From positions 1 to 34,746 of the IMG/VR virus record IMGVR_UViG_3300023179_006682: DNA of 34,746 bases, one strand, 5' to 3'. The DNA is from a virus. A model generated the notes under the pieces. That model was not told the DNA's origin. It saw only the letters and a list, made by a program, of their open reading frames with translations, and ran no database searches. Of this stretch, positions 23,584-30,480 are shown one piece after another; within the stretch, counting starts at the first letter, position 1; every line of letters starts with the position of its first letter. The position numbers and the translations under genes were made by a program.

Positions 23584-24368
23584 TATCATTAAAATTATTA
23601 CTCGAGCAATTGAAAGACAACTGGGGACGTCCAGAAACATCCATGTGGTACGGATTCAACCCGGATACGAAACGATATGAAGCAGGACCTAATAAAGGTA
23701 AAACTGCAAAACAAGTTAGAAAACAAATGACGGCAAAAGCAGAAGCTTTGGCTTACCAACCAAAAACGAGTAAAGCCACACCATGGCCAATCCAAGTAAA
23801 TTATTATGCTCCTAAAGATACAACGTTTTTTACAGGTCATATCGCATGTAGGTCCGTTTTAGAACCTCAATATCAGGTAAATGCATGGCCATTACAGCTG
23901 AATTTTATTGATATATTACTCGGCGGAAAAAAAACTAAAAACTTTTGGAATAAACCAATGACAGGTAAAAACCTTCCTGACAAACCAAGCAACGCACAAA
24001 TAATTTATATTTATCTGACAAATCGAGAGTATGATACATTCAAAAAAATAACACCGGCTTTAAATTTAAAACTTAGGGAAAAAACAGATAAATTGGCACA
24101 GTCAGTTAAAAGTTCCAAACAAGCAATACAACATTACAATATTTTGACACAAAATTGTGCTGATGGTGTTGAACTGGCGTTAGGTTCTAAAGTTGAAAAA
24201 TGGACCACTACTAAAAAAATTATAGCTGGTGGACTTTATTTATTTAGTCCAATTTTATCACTTGCAGGCGCAGCCTTTAATGAATTTTTTGATCCAACAT
24301 TTCCTCATGATGCATTCATGAATTTAAAAAAGGTTTACAAAGGTAGAATAACATATGCTATTAAGTAA
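23580..24368 (+). CDS. Putative permuted NlpC/P60-like cysteine peptidase with capsid-targeting-like tag and membrane segment
   Basis: A 262-residue protein starting MISLKLLLEQ (LLLE|Q site). Residues 85-92 (TGHIACRS) hold a His, and NILTQNCADGVELAL (N192, C193) an NC motif. His first and NC later is the order of permuted papain-fold proteins such as LRAT or DUF4105-type. The C-terminal part contains a hydrophobic segment, IIAGGLYLFSPILSLAGAAF (about 214-233), that could enter a membrane. I infer a hydrolase or acyl-transfer enzyme packaged in the head, possibly acting at the host envelope. Which His is catalytic cannot be fixed by eye, and the fold assignment is tentative. Confidence 0.55.
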   Translation: MISLKLLLEQLKDNWGRPETSMWYGFNPDTKRYEAGPNKGKTAKQVRKQMTAKAEALAYQPKTSKATPWPIQVNYYAPKDTTFFTGHIACRSVLEPQYQVNAWPLQLNFIDILLGGKKTKNFWNKPMTGKNLPDKPSNAQIIYIYLTNREYDTFKKITPALNLKLREKTDKLAQSVKSSKQAIQHYNILTQNCADGVELALGSKVEKWTTTKKIIAGGLYLFSPILSLAGAAFNEFFDPTFPHDAFMNLKKVYKGRITYAIK

Positions 24369-24382
24369 TATAAAACAACTAA

Positions 24383-24436
24383 TTAAACTATGCAGCTTGT
24401 AGAAAAAAAAGTGCAAAAAATTGGGGTAAGAAATAA
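24383..24436 (+). pseudogene. Remnant of the 3' end of a second DUF5872 gene
   Basis: In frame the segment reads NYAACRKKSAKNWGKK and stop, against AACRKKGAKNWGKKS in the gene ending at 23583. At DNA level the two copies share about 40 nearly identical bases. There is a stop immediately upstream and no start, so this is a broken fragment. Just before it, 24371-24387 resembles the coding sequence of the KQLI tag in another frame. It is the only content of the gap from 24369 to 24484, apart from AT-rich sequence. Confidence 0.75.
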
Positions 24437-24484
24437 TATACATTGTATATTTTGAATTTTATATATTTTTAATTATATTAAGTT

Positions 24485-24685
24485 ATGAATCAGAATTTCA
24501 TAGAACAATTGTTTATCGATTCCATTAACATCATGGCAACTGGTGAATGGGAATGGCCAAACACGTGGGACAAACAACGACGTTTGCGATTTTTAAATGA
24601 ATCATTACATTATGCCACAGAACGAGAATTATATGAACAATGTGCAATTATCCGCGATGTCAAAGAAGCAGTCAACGAAATCTAA
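24485..24685 (+). CDS. Small protein with UVR-motif-like C-terminus
   Basis: A 66-residue protein. The end, ESLHYATERELYEQCAIIRDVKEAV, resembles the UVR helical hairpin of UvrB/UvrC and McsA, where acidic-aromatic helices end in A-x-x-RD. Similar short proteins occur in phages. The UVR motif mediates protein contacts. The start follows an AT-rich stretch without a clear ribosome-binding site. It overlaps the ClpS-like gene by 29 bases. Confidence 0.65.
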   Translation: MNQNFIEQLFIDSINIMATGEWEWPNTWDKQRRLRFLNESLHYATERELYEQCAIIRDVKEAVNEI

Positions 24686-24932
24686 ACGAGGCAAGTATCA
24701 AGTTACGTTGCACAATGACAATCACAATACGTTTGATCACGTTGTTTATTGTTTGGTTGACGCGTGCGGACACAATGAAATGCAAGCTCATCAGTGTGCG
24801 TTGATTGTGCACAATGCCGGGCGATGTGTTGTATTTATTGATTGTTATGAAGATTGTGAATCAGTTCATGAATATTTTTTGAAAAACAAATTAAAATCAA
24901 CATTGGAAAAACATGTTAAGAAAAATTCATAA
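24657..24932 (+). CDS. ClpS-like adaptor of the Clp protease
   Basis: A 91-residue protein. KYQVTLHNDNHNTFDHVVYCL corresponds to the first strand and helix of ClpS, with N20 and D21 at the positions that bind the N-terminal amine of substrates; the third acidic residue is Asn (N22) here. ALIVHNAGRCVV (H52) matches the LAVHxxGxA segment, and the KSTLEKH end matches the C-terminal strand CTLEKA. ClpS hands N-degron substrates to ClpAP or ClpCP. The basic N-terminal extension is short. The likely start is ATG 24657, inside the preceding gene; an upstream ATG at 24597 would add 20 non-family residues. Confidence 0.82.
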   Translation: MSKKQSTKSKRGKYQVTLHNDNHNTFDHVVYCLVDACGHNEMQAHQCALIVHNAGRCVVFIDCYEDCESVHEYFLKNKLKSTLEKHVKKNS

Positions 24933-25113
24933 CGCCATACTTCGTTTTCGCATTGCAATACTTCATGCTACATATCATCGCAACATGCGACGCATGGAAT
25001 TGGCACGTAAAAAATTAGATGTCGTAGCATTTAAAACATATGCATACCGTGCAGAAGATGCATGGCGCAAATTAGTTATATTATCTGAAAAAACAAAACA
25101 ATCAAATGGGTAA
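24913..25113 (+). CDS. Small basic protein of unknown function
   Basis: A 66-residue, Arg- and Lys-rich helical protein (RRMELARKKLDVVAFKTYAYRAEDAWRKL, in two helices). It overlaps the ClpS-like gene by 20 bases and the next gene by eight. No motif is recognised. The overlaps on both sides and the codon use, similar to its neighbours, support it being expressed. Confidence 0.62.
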   Translation: MLRKIHNAILRFRIAILHATYHRNMRRMELARKKLDVVAFKTYAYRAEDAWRKLVILSEKTKQSNG

Positions 25114-25492
25114 AAAATCAGCACACACCGGAATGTCCCCCAAGGACCGATCAGCAATGATCATGGATAAATTTATTTCCAAAAACATGAAACGAGAAGC
25201 ACAACAACCGTTTCAAACAGGTATACGAAAAGATCCAAACGTTCCAATTCATATGTGGCCGTTGCAAGATCAAATTACTTATTGGGAGAATCGTACAGAT
25301 GCAGATCGATTTGTAGATAAGTATCCAATATATTCATTTTGGATTACAGAAGTAAGAAAATTGTCCAAAGTTCATCCTACATTCTTTGATGCAAAAATTA
25401 ACAAATTGCAAGATTTAGTTACGGAAATGTATGATAACAAAACGTTTCCGCGAGATGCAGTTAATATTCTGCAGAAACATGGAGTATATTGA
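25106..25492 (+). CDS. Protein of unknown function
   Basis: A 128-residue protein with a basic start (MGKKSAHTG), then KDRSAMIMDKFISKNMKREA and a Trp-containing middle (IHMWPLQDQITYWENRTDAD, FWITEVRKL). It is largely helical and has no catalytic motif, Cys pair or membrane segment. It overlaps both neighbours, ending in TGATG with the HNH gene. I do not recognise the family. Confidence 0.7.
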   Translation: MGKKSAHTGMSPKDRSAMIMDKFISKNMKREAQQPFQTGIRKDPNVPIHMWPLQDQITYWENRTDADRFVDKYPIYSFWITEVRKLSKVHPTFFDAKINKLQDLVTEMYDNKTFPRDAVNILQKHGVY

Positions 25493-26046
25493 TGCAAGAA
25501 AAGCAATACAAATACGTTTACGGCATTGGTAAAACTGCATTGGATATTCCAGAAAGCGAAATACGCTATGCAATGGAAAATACAAAATCTAATGCCGAAG
25601 CAGCTCGTTTCCTTAAAATATCATTTACTACTTATAAAAAGTATGCTCGAATGTATGAGGATCGAGACACCGGAAAAACATTGTATGAACTTCACAAAAA
25701 TCAATTTGGAATTGGAATACCAAAAGATGTTTGCAAAGCCAACAAAGGTATATATTCAATTGACAATATATTAACGGGTAAGCATCCTAATTATCCTACT
25801 TGGAAGCTACGCAATCGATTGTTAGCATTAGCAATATTTCCAGAACAATGCAACAGCTGCGGTTATGCAGAACGCAGAATAACCGATGATACAGTTCCTT
25901 TACTTTTAGACCATCTAGATGGCGATGACTCAAATCATTGCATTGAAAACTTGCAAATGCTTTGCATAAATTGTTACTATCAACAAACAGGAAATCCTTT
26001 TAATCAAGACAAAGAACGTTATTGGAATTACAATCTGCTTGAATGA
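25492..26046 (+). CDS. HNH endonuclease with helix-turn-helix N-terminus
   Basis: A 184-residue protein. Residues 33-55 (SNAEAARFLKISFTTYKKYARMY) form a helix-turn-helix. The C-terminal half is an HNH module: C120/C123 (CNSC), LLLDHLDGDDSNH (D140, H141) , N153 in IENLQMLCINC, and C158/C161 as second zinc pair. It has the build of a free-standing homing-type HNH nuclease, which cuts DNA and spreads its own gene. It could also be a phage nuclease with another role. The ATG at 25492 overlaps the previous stop; the ORF could start one codon earlier at TTG. Confidence 0.82.
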   Translation: MQEKQYKYVYGIGKTALDIPESEIRYAMENTKSNAEAARFLKISFTTYKKYARMYEDRDTGKTLYELHKNQFGIGIPKDVCKANKGIYSIDNILTGKHPNYPTWKLRNRLLALAIFPEQCNSCGYAERRITDDTVPLLLDHLDGDDSNHCIENLQMLCINCYYQQTGNPFNQDKERYWNYNLLE

Positions 26047-26053
26047 TATTTAT
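26046..26053 (+). promoter_or_regulatory. ATATTTAT element 4 nt before the start codon
   Basis: The sequence ATATTTATTATTATG leads into the tagged gene at 26058, with the same spacing as for the genes at 2762 (-), 3363 (-) and 22844. It overlaps the stop of the HNH gene by one base. Confidence 0.5.
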
Positions 26054-26057
26054 TATT

Positions 26058-26807
26058 ATGATATCCATGAAGCGTTTATTTTTAGAAGGTCGTTATGATT
26101 CTTTAGTTACAAAGTTATCAAATACACTTTTAGCAATAATCAAAGACAGTTACACGGCAACGCAAACAGAATCAGGAAAGTTTGGTGGAAAGAAAATATA
26201 TTACACCAAATCTGAAACGGTACCTTCTATCGAAGATGATACACAACAGCCGGTTGTGTATTTTGAAGAAGTTGAAAATACAACTATTCCGGTAGAATTT
26301 TATTTGCAATTAAAAATACAATGGATTGAAGGATTAAATGATTTGCATTATGGCGGAGATGCATACAATGATTCAAAACGAGATTCAGCTGAGCCTCCAC
26401 TGATTGAAGTTAGATTGCAAATTGATCCTGCAGAATATCCGCGCGTGTTGAGTGAAATTGCAATGAATTTGCGAGATACATTGCGCCATGAAATTGAACA
26501 TGTAACGCAAAGTGGGTGGAATACAATTGATGGTAAATATATACCGTCGGATCAAAGTCTTCGCAATCGCATTGAAGCTGGCAATTTGCCCGCAGCACGT
26601 TATTTTACGTTGCCTAAAGAAATTCCAGCAATGCTTCAAGGATTGTATTTTAAGGCAAAAAAAAGCAAACAATCATTCAAAATGGTAATTGACGAATATT
26701 TATCTATGTGGGTAAATAATGGTACTATATCTGCACAAGAAAAAGAAAACATTTTAAACACTTGGCGAACATATCTTCCTAAACTAGGAATACGACAGGA
26801 AATGTAA
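26058..26807 (+). CDS. Putative zinc metallopeptidase (HExxH) with capsid-targeting-like tag
   Basis: A 249-residue protein starting MISMKRLFLEGRYDS, a tag with a possible FLE|G cleavage site. HEIEH at residues 144-148 (in LRDTLRHEIEHVTQSGW) is a zinc-peptidase motif, and a Glu 40 residues later (E188 in LPKEIPAML) could be the third ligand. The region before it is predicted beta-rich. I know similar LRHELxHxxQ proteins from large phages, where they are annotated at most as putative metallopeptidases. If packaged, it could act on a host target immediately after entry. The start 26058 is chosen for the tag; ATG 26043 would overlap the HNH gene. Confidence 0.68.
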   Translation: MISMKRLFLEGRYDSLVTKLSNTLLAIIKDSYTATQTESGKFGGKKIYYTKSETVPSIEDDTQQPVVYFEEVENTTIPVEFYLQLKIQWIEGLNDLHYGGDAYNDSKRDSAEPPLIEVRLQIDPAEYPRVLSEIAMNLRDTLRHEIEHVTQSGWNTIDGKYIPSDQSLRNRIEAGNLPAARYFTLPKEIPAMLQGLYFKAKKSKQSFKMVIDEYLSMWVNNGTISAQEKENILNTWRTYLPKLGIRQEM

Positions 26808-28645
26808 TGATTAAATTGAAACGACTTTTAGAGACGCAACTAATCAAAGAAGCATTACCTTTAGATATGGCCCGTAACTATGTTAGCATCAAGCGAAATC
26901 CAGAAATTACACAACGATTAGATTCCATATTAGATGCAATCAAACAACGTCCAGATGCAAAATCATCGCGTAGAGGTGATAGAATTGCGGTAAAGTTTGA
27001 AAGCAAAGAAACAATATATGATCCAAGCCAAGATAGATTATCTCATCAAATCAGAAATTTTTATCCAGTTTTAAAACGATACGTAACAGCTGCTAATTTG
27101 TATTCTCAGCGAGAAAATTTTGATACGTTTGAACTGCCAAATGTGGATCAAATCATATACGGCCAACCAAAGGATGCATATGGTCGCACTACTAAAATGT
27201 CTAAATTCATTGCGGCTGTAATCGCACAATCAGACGTAAAATTTAAACTAACTACATTGGAACCATATGTTGAAACTGATGCAAAGGGAAAAAGAATGCT
27301 TGTTGGTACCGGCGGCAGCCGACCATGGGAAGAAATTGTTGCACAAATAAAACAAGAAGCTAAAAAGAAAATAGATGACATCTTAAAACTTTACGATGAA
27401 ATTCCAGAAATTAAGCAAGCTCGAGAAAACAAAGTAAAAACATTTTACATTGTGTTTTCAAAACATGCATATGATGTTGCCGGAATGAGTACGAATCGTG
27501 GTTGGACTAGTTGCATGAATTTATATTCGGGCATCAATAAACACTACATACAATATGATGTTGAAAATGGTACCATGGTTGCATATTTAGTTGCAAATGA
27601 TGATTTAAACATAACACGTCCCATTGCTCGAGTTGCAATTAAACCGTTTGTCAATACCGATGATGCAACCGATGTATTTTATGAACCAGAAGAACGTGTA
27701 TATGGTACGCCACCGCATACATTTTTAGAAGCTGTTAACAACATTGTAAATGCAGCACAACCCGGAAAAACGGGACGATTCAAAATGGTTGATACATTGT
27801 ATTGTGATTCGAAACGACATGTTACTAAATATGGTACGGACAACATTGAACAATTGGTTGCTAACATGTTAAAGCGTAAGCAAGTAGCTACAACGACGGA
27901 TGAAGTATATTACATACTAGATAATTATGGAACATATACCCCTAGGGGAGGCACATTGAATTTTGTAGATGCAGATAAATTGTATGTTGATGCTCCTGCA
28001 GGCGATGTTGATTTCGGGCTACCCATATCAAATAACAATCCTACATATTGTCCCATACAATTTAAACGCATTGATACATTGCGAATTACCAATTTAACTA
28101 GTTTTGAAAATTTTCCAGAATCATGTCATACTTTGGTATTGCGAGATCCAAACGTTAAGAATTTTCAAGGATGCCCAACTTCATTTGATACAATTTATCT
28201 TAATGGTGGTGATTTTACTGATTTTTCAGGTATACGTAGTGTCTCAAGTCTTGTATTAAAACCAGGTATAGAGTCAAATACAACTATTCGATCTTTTCGA
28301 GGGTTGCCAGCAAGCATTACTGAAATTGAATGTTTCAATAGCGACGTAGATGTTGAAATGGAGTTACAAGACTTAATACAACAAGTAAAACCATTGAATC
28401 TACAAAAATTAAGTTTGCCGCAGCTAATCATAAACATTAACAATACTTCTAAACTTAGAATATCATTTAATGAAGCAGTCAAAAAAACTTTATCAACACT
28501 AGAAAATCCAACGTCACAAACTATGGAAGTAGTAGCATATTTCATGACATTGCAGCAAATACTCAATGATTTGCCATCATTGCAAGAAATTTGTAACATA
28601 CATCGAGATGACATACAAAACAAAATTGATGCTTTGTTGCGATAA
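26807..28645 (+). CDS. Large protein with capsid-targeting-like tag and LRR-like C-terminus
   Basis: A 612-residue protein starting MIKLKRLLETQLIKEALPLD. It has two possible cleavage sites, LLE|T and IKE|A; the second is the better T4-type site. Residues 215-290 contain a conserved-looking block (FSKHAYDVAGMSTNRGWTSCMNL, then GTMVAYLVANDDLNI and ARVAIKPF) that I recall from other large phages without function. From about 410 to 530 the sequence takes an LRR-like form with short repeats (IDTLRITNLTSFENFP, CHTLVLRDPNVKNFQG, SLVLKPGI). The remaining end is helical. The start overlaps the previous stop (TAATG). It is the largest tagged protein in the window. Confidence 0.7.
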   Translation: MIKLKRLLETQLIKEALPLDMARNYVSIKRNPEITQRLDSILDAIKQRPDAKSSRRGDRIAVKFESKETIYDPSQDRLSHQIRNFYPVLKRYVTAANLYSQRENFDTFELPNVDQIIYGQPKDAYGRTTKMSKFIAAVIAQSDVKFKLTTLEPYVETDAKGKRMLVGTGGSRPWEEIVAQIKQEAKKKIDDILKLYDEIPEIKQARENKVKTFYIVFSKHAYDVAGMSTNRGWTSCMNLYSGINKHYIQYDVENGTMVAYLVANDDLNITRPIARVAIKPFVNTDDATDVFYEPEERVYGTPPHTFLEAVNNIVNAAQPGKTGRFKMVDTLYCDSKRHVTKYGTDNIEQLVANMLKRKQVATTTDEVYYILDNYGTYTPRGGTLNFVDADKLYVDAPAGDVDFGLPISNNNPTYCPIQFKRIDTLRITNLTSFENFPESCHTLVLRDPNVKNFQGCPTSFDTIYLNGGDFTDFSGIRSVSSLVLKPGIESNTTIRSFRGLPASITEIECFNSDVDVEMELQDLIQQVKPLNLQKLSLPQLIININNTSKLRISFNEAVKKTLSTLENPTSQTMEVVAYFMTLQQILNDLPSLQEICNIHRDDIQNKIDALLR

Positions 28646-28646
28646 C

Positions 28647-28654
28647 ATATTTAT
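28647..28654 (+). promoter_or_regulatory. ATATTTAT element before the 28670 gene
   Basis: It follows the stop of the large tagged gene and lies 15 nt before the ATG at 28670. GAGGAAA, a good ribosome-binding site, lies between. This shows that the octamer also occurs with an ordinary leader. Confidence 0.43.
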
Positions 28655-28669
28655 AAGTGAGGAAACAAA

Positions 28670-29035
28670 ATGACACTTTATGAAAATCAAATACCAGTAG
28701 CAGAAAGATATTGTTCTGAATGCTTAATTGAAACAATCATGGCTGCAGATAAAAATCCAGAATATGTAACCATCAAGCAATCTAGAATGAATGAAGCTGA
28801 ATATCATGGACGCAAAGTACAATTGGGCAAACCAATGCGTGGTGATGTAAAGAAGTTTAAAGTTTACGTTAAAAATGCCAAAGGCAACGTTGTAAAGGTT
28901 AACTTTGGTGATCCTAATATGAGAATACACAAAAGCAATCCTGCACGTAGACGTTCTTTTAGAGCGCGACATCATTGTGATACTAATCCAGGGCCACATT
29001 GGAAAGCAAGATATTGGTCTTGTAGAAATTGGTAA
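28670..29035 (+). CDS. Conserved basic phage protein of unknown function
   Basis: A 121-residue protein. The second half, EAEYHGRKVQLGKPMRGD followed by VKKFKVYVKNAKGNVVKV, then FGDPNMRIHKSNPARRRSF, RARHHCDTNPGPHWKARYW and SCRNW, is a module I know as widely conserved in large phages, sometimes attached to prohead proteins. Its function is unknown. The Cys and His residues in HHCD and WSCRNW may bind a metal. The ribosome-binding site GAGGAAA is well placed. A separate function from head assembly cannot be excluded. Confidence 0.78.
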   Translation: MTLYENQIPVAERYCSECLIETIMAADKNPEYVTIKQSRMNEAEYHGRKVQLGKPMRGDVKKFKVYVKNAKGNVVKVNFGDPNMRIHKSNPARRRSFRARHHCDTNPGPHWKARYWSCRNW

Positions 29036-29057
29036 TTTGTAATTGATTTTATATATT

Positions 29058-29177
29058 ATGAACATGGAAAAGATTGAAGTAACAATGCAGGAAATTTGGC
29101 AGGCGACTCGTCCAATCGTTCAACGCAGCAAAAAATCTTACACCCGCAAGAAAAAACATAAAAAACAAGAAGAATAG
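29058..29177 (+). CDS. Small basic protein of unknown function
   Basis: A 39-residue protein with a MQEIWQATRPIVQRSKK core and a lysine-rich end (SYTRKKKHKKQEE). Short proteins of this kind, with a W-x-x-x-x-P segment before a K-x-Y-x-RKK tail, are common between phage genes. A related segment (KQEIWEGVR) appears in the partial gene at the right edge. The ATG lies in an AT-rich stretch without a clear ribosome-binding site. Confidence 0.55.
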   Translation: MNMEKIEVTMQEIWQATRPIVQRSKKSYTRKKKHKKQEE

Positions 29178-29189
29178 GTTGGAAGATAA

Positions 29190-29223
29190 CTCTTTATTTC
29201 ATATTATTTAGAAAAATAAAGAG
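29190..29223 (+). promoter_or_regulatory. Leader hairpin upstream of the AAA+ gene
   Basis: CTCTTTATTT (29190-29199) pairs perfectly with AAATAAAGAG (29214-29223) around a 14-base loop, and the ATG is 3 nt after the stem. The only purine-rich segment that might bind the ribosome lies inside the stem. The leader from 29193 to 29226 matches 30446-30479 in 32 of 34 bases. It may be an operator, a translation-control hairpin or a promoter. Confidence 0.6.
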
Positions 29224-29226
29224 CAT

Positions 29227-30378
29227 ATGAAAAAGAAAGTAATTGGAGTACCAGCCGTAGTAAATGGCAAACAAATTATTGTAGATCCGAATGGCAATGA
29301 TATCAGTTCATTGTTTCGATCAATCATGATTAAACATGCACACGATAATGATGAAGCGTTAGTGTTTGATGAAGAAACGGGTCGATCTAAACGCATAAGT
29401 ATATCAGACGTAGAATTAGAATTTGCACCAAGTAATCTAGAACCAGAAATGCCACAAACACCAACAGAAGCCGATCCGGTAATGCATCTAATCCAAAATG
29501 CACATAAAATTAAACCCGCAACGTTAGAAATGTCTGACATCAAATGGAAGTATTTGGTACGGTCAGCAGTGCGTGGTAAAAACATCATGATGGTTGGCCC
29601 TGCAGGATGTGGTAAGACGCAAGCCGCAAAAGATCTTCCCAAAGCAACCAATCGTCCTTTCTTTTATTTTAACTTGGGTGCAACTCAAGATCCTCGCGCA
29701 ACATTGATTGGCAATACACATTTCAAAGATGGTCAGACATCATTTGATGAATCTGCATTTGTTAAAGCAATTCAAACAGAGAATGCCGTTGTATTGCTAG
29801 ATGAGTTGTCCCGTGCGCATCCTGAAGCATGGAACATCTTAATGACAGTATTGGATGAGGGTCAAAGGTATCTGCGATTGGATGAAGATATCAATTCTCC
29901 TACCATCCGTGTTGCATCTGGTGTATCATTTATTGCAACGGCAAACATTGGTACCGAATATACATCTACAAGAGTATTGGACCGAGCATTAATGGATCGA
30001 TTCGAAATCATTGAGGTTGATATTCTTTCTTTGTCCCAAGAAGAAGATTTATTGACTAAACGATTCCCAACGGTATCCAAGGCATTGATTCATTCAGTAG
30101 CTGATATTGCAGATGCAACCCGTAAAGAATGGAGGTCAGAAGAAGGTAAATTGACTACCATGATATCCACTCGTATGACGGTGCGCGTATGTGAATTGTT
30201 GGCAGATGGGTTTTCTTTGTCAGAGGCAGCCGAAGTTGCAATTCTTCCATTCTTTGATGCATCAGGTGGTACGGATTCTGAAAGAACCTTTGTCAAGCAA
30301 ATCATTCAGAAACATATGGCAACTGAAATGAAAGACATTTTCAATACAGGAAATGATATAAAAGACTCGGTATTTTAA
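29227..30378 (+). CDS. MoxR/CobS-like AAA+ ATPase
   Basis: A 383-residue protein. Walker A is GPAGCGKT (124-131), Walker B VVLLDELSRAHPE (D192, E193), sensor 1 FIATANIGTEY, and LMDRFEIIEVD is the arginine-finger region. The order and spacing follow the MoxR/CobS branch. The first 100 residues are variable. In cells CobS with CobT inserts cobalt in a corrin ring, and MoxR ATPases with VWA partners act as chaperones. A VWA protein with matching leader follows at 30478. Both genes are seen together in many large phages; the role there is not known to me. Confidence 0.86.
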   Translation: MKKKVIGVPAVVNGKQIIVDPNGNDISSLFRSIMIKHAHDNDEALVFDEETGRSKRISISDVELEFAPSNLEPEMPQTPTEADPVMHLIQNAHKIKPATLEMSDIKWKYLVRSAVRGKNIMMVGPAGCGKTQAAKDLPKATNRPFFYFNLGATQDPRATLIGNTHFKDGQTSFDESAFVKAIQTENAVVLLDELSRAHPEAWNILMTVLDEGQRYLRLDEDINSPTIRVASGVSFIATANIGTEYTSTRVLDRALMDRFEIIEVDILSLSQEEDLLTKRFPTVSKALIHSVADIADATRKEWRSEEGKLTTMISTRMTVRVCELLADGFSLSEAAEVAILPFFDASGGTDSERTFVKQIIQKHMATEMKDIFNTGNDIKDSVF

Positions 30379-30392
30379 TTTTTCATAGCTCG

Positions 30393-30422
30393 AAAGAGGC
30401 GGCAGAAATGTCGCCTTTTTTT
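30393..30422 (+). terminator. Rho-independent terminator
   Basis: AGGCGGCA (30397-30404) pairs with TGTCGCCT (30409-30416), with one G-T pair, around a GAAA tetraloop, and is followed by a run of seven T. Flanking A and T bases extend the stem. It is the strongest terminator in the window and separates the ATPase and VWA genes. Confidence 0.92.
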
Positions 30423-30442
30423 GCATAATGGTTGGAAACTGA

Positions 30443-30480
30443 ATATTTATTTCATATTATATAGAAAAATAAAAAGCATG
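30443..30480 (+). promoter_or_regulatory. Leader of the VWA gene, with ATATTTAT and near-copy of the ATPase leader
   Basis: ATATTTAT is at 30443-30450. From 30446 to 30479 the sequence matches the leader of the AAA+ gene in 32 of 34 bases. The hairpin is shortened: TTTATTT (30446-30452) pairs with AAATAAA (30467-30473). As a terminator lies just upstream, this leader probably includes or directly follows a promoter. Confidence 0.6.

Noticed and set aside
24392-24436. A separate small gene with the AACRKKSAKNWGKK peptide
   Set aside because: No start codon in frame after the upstream stop; better explained as a remnant of a duplicated DUF5872 gene.
25492-26046. Intron or intein associated with the HNH nuclease
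   Set aside because: The adjacent genes are complete and continuous, so nothing points to a splicing element.
28195-28623. 142-residue open frame on the - strand
   Set aside because: Antisense to the LRR-like region of the large tagged gene; composition is that of a shadow frame.
2767-30450. ATATTTAT sites as T4-type late promoters
   Set aside because: The T4 late box TATAAATA would lie on the opposite strand to the gene in every case, so I list the sites as an unassigned element instead.
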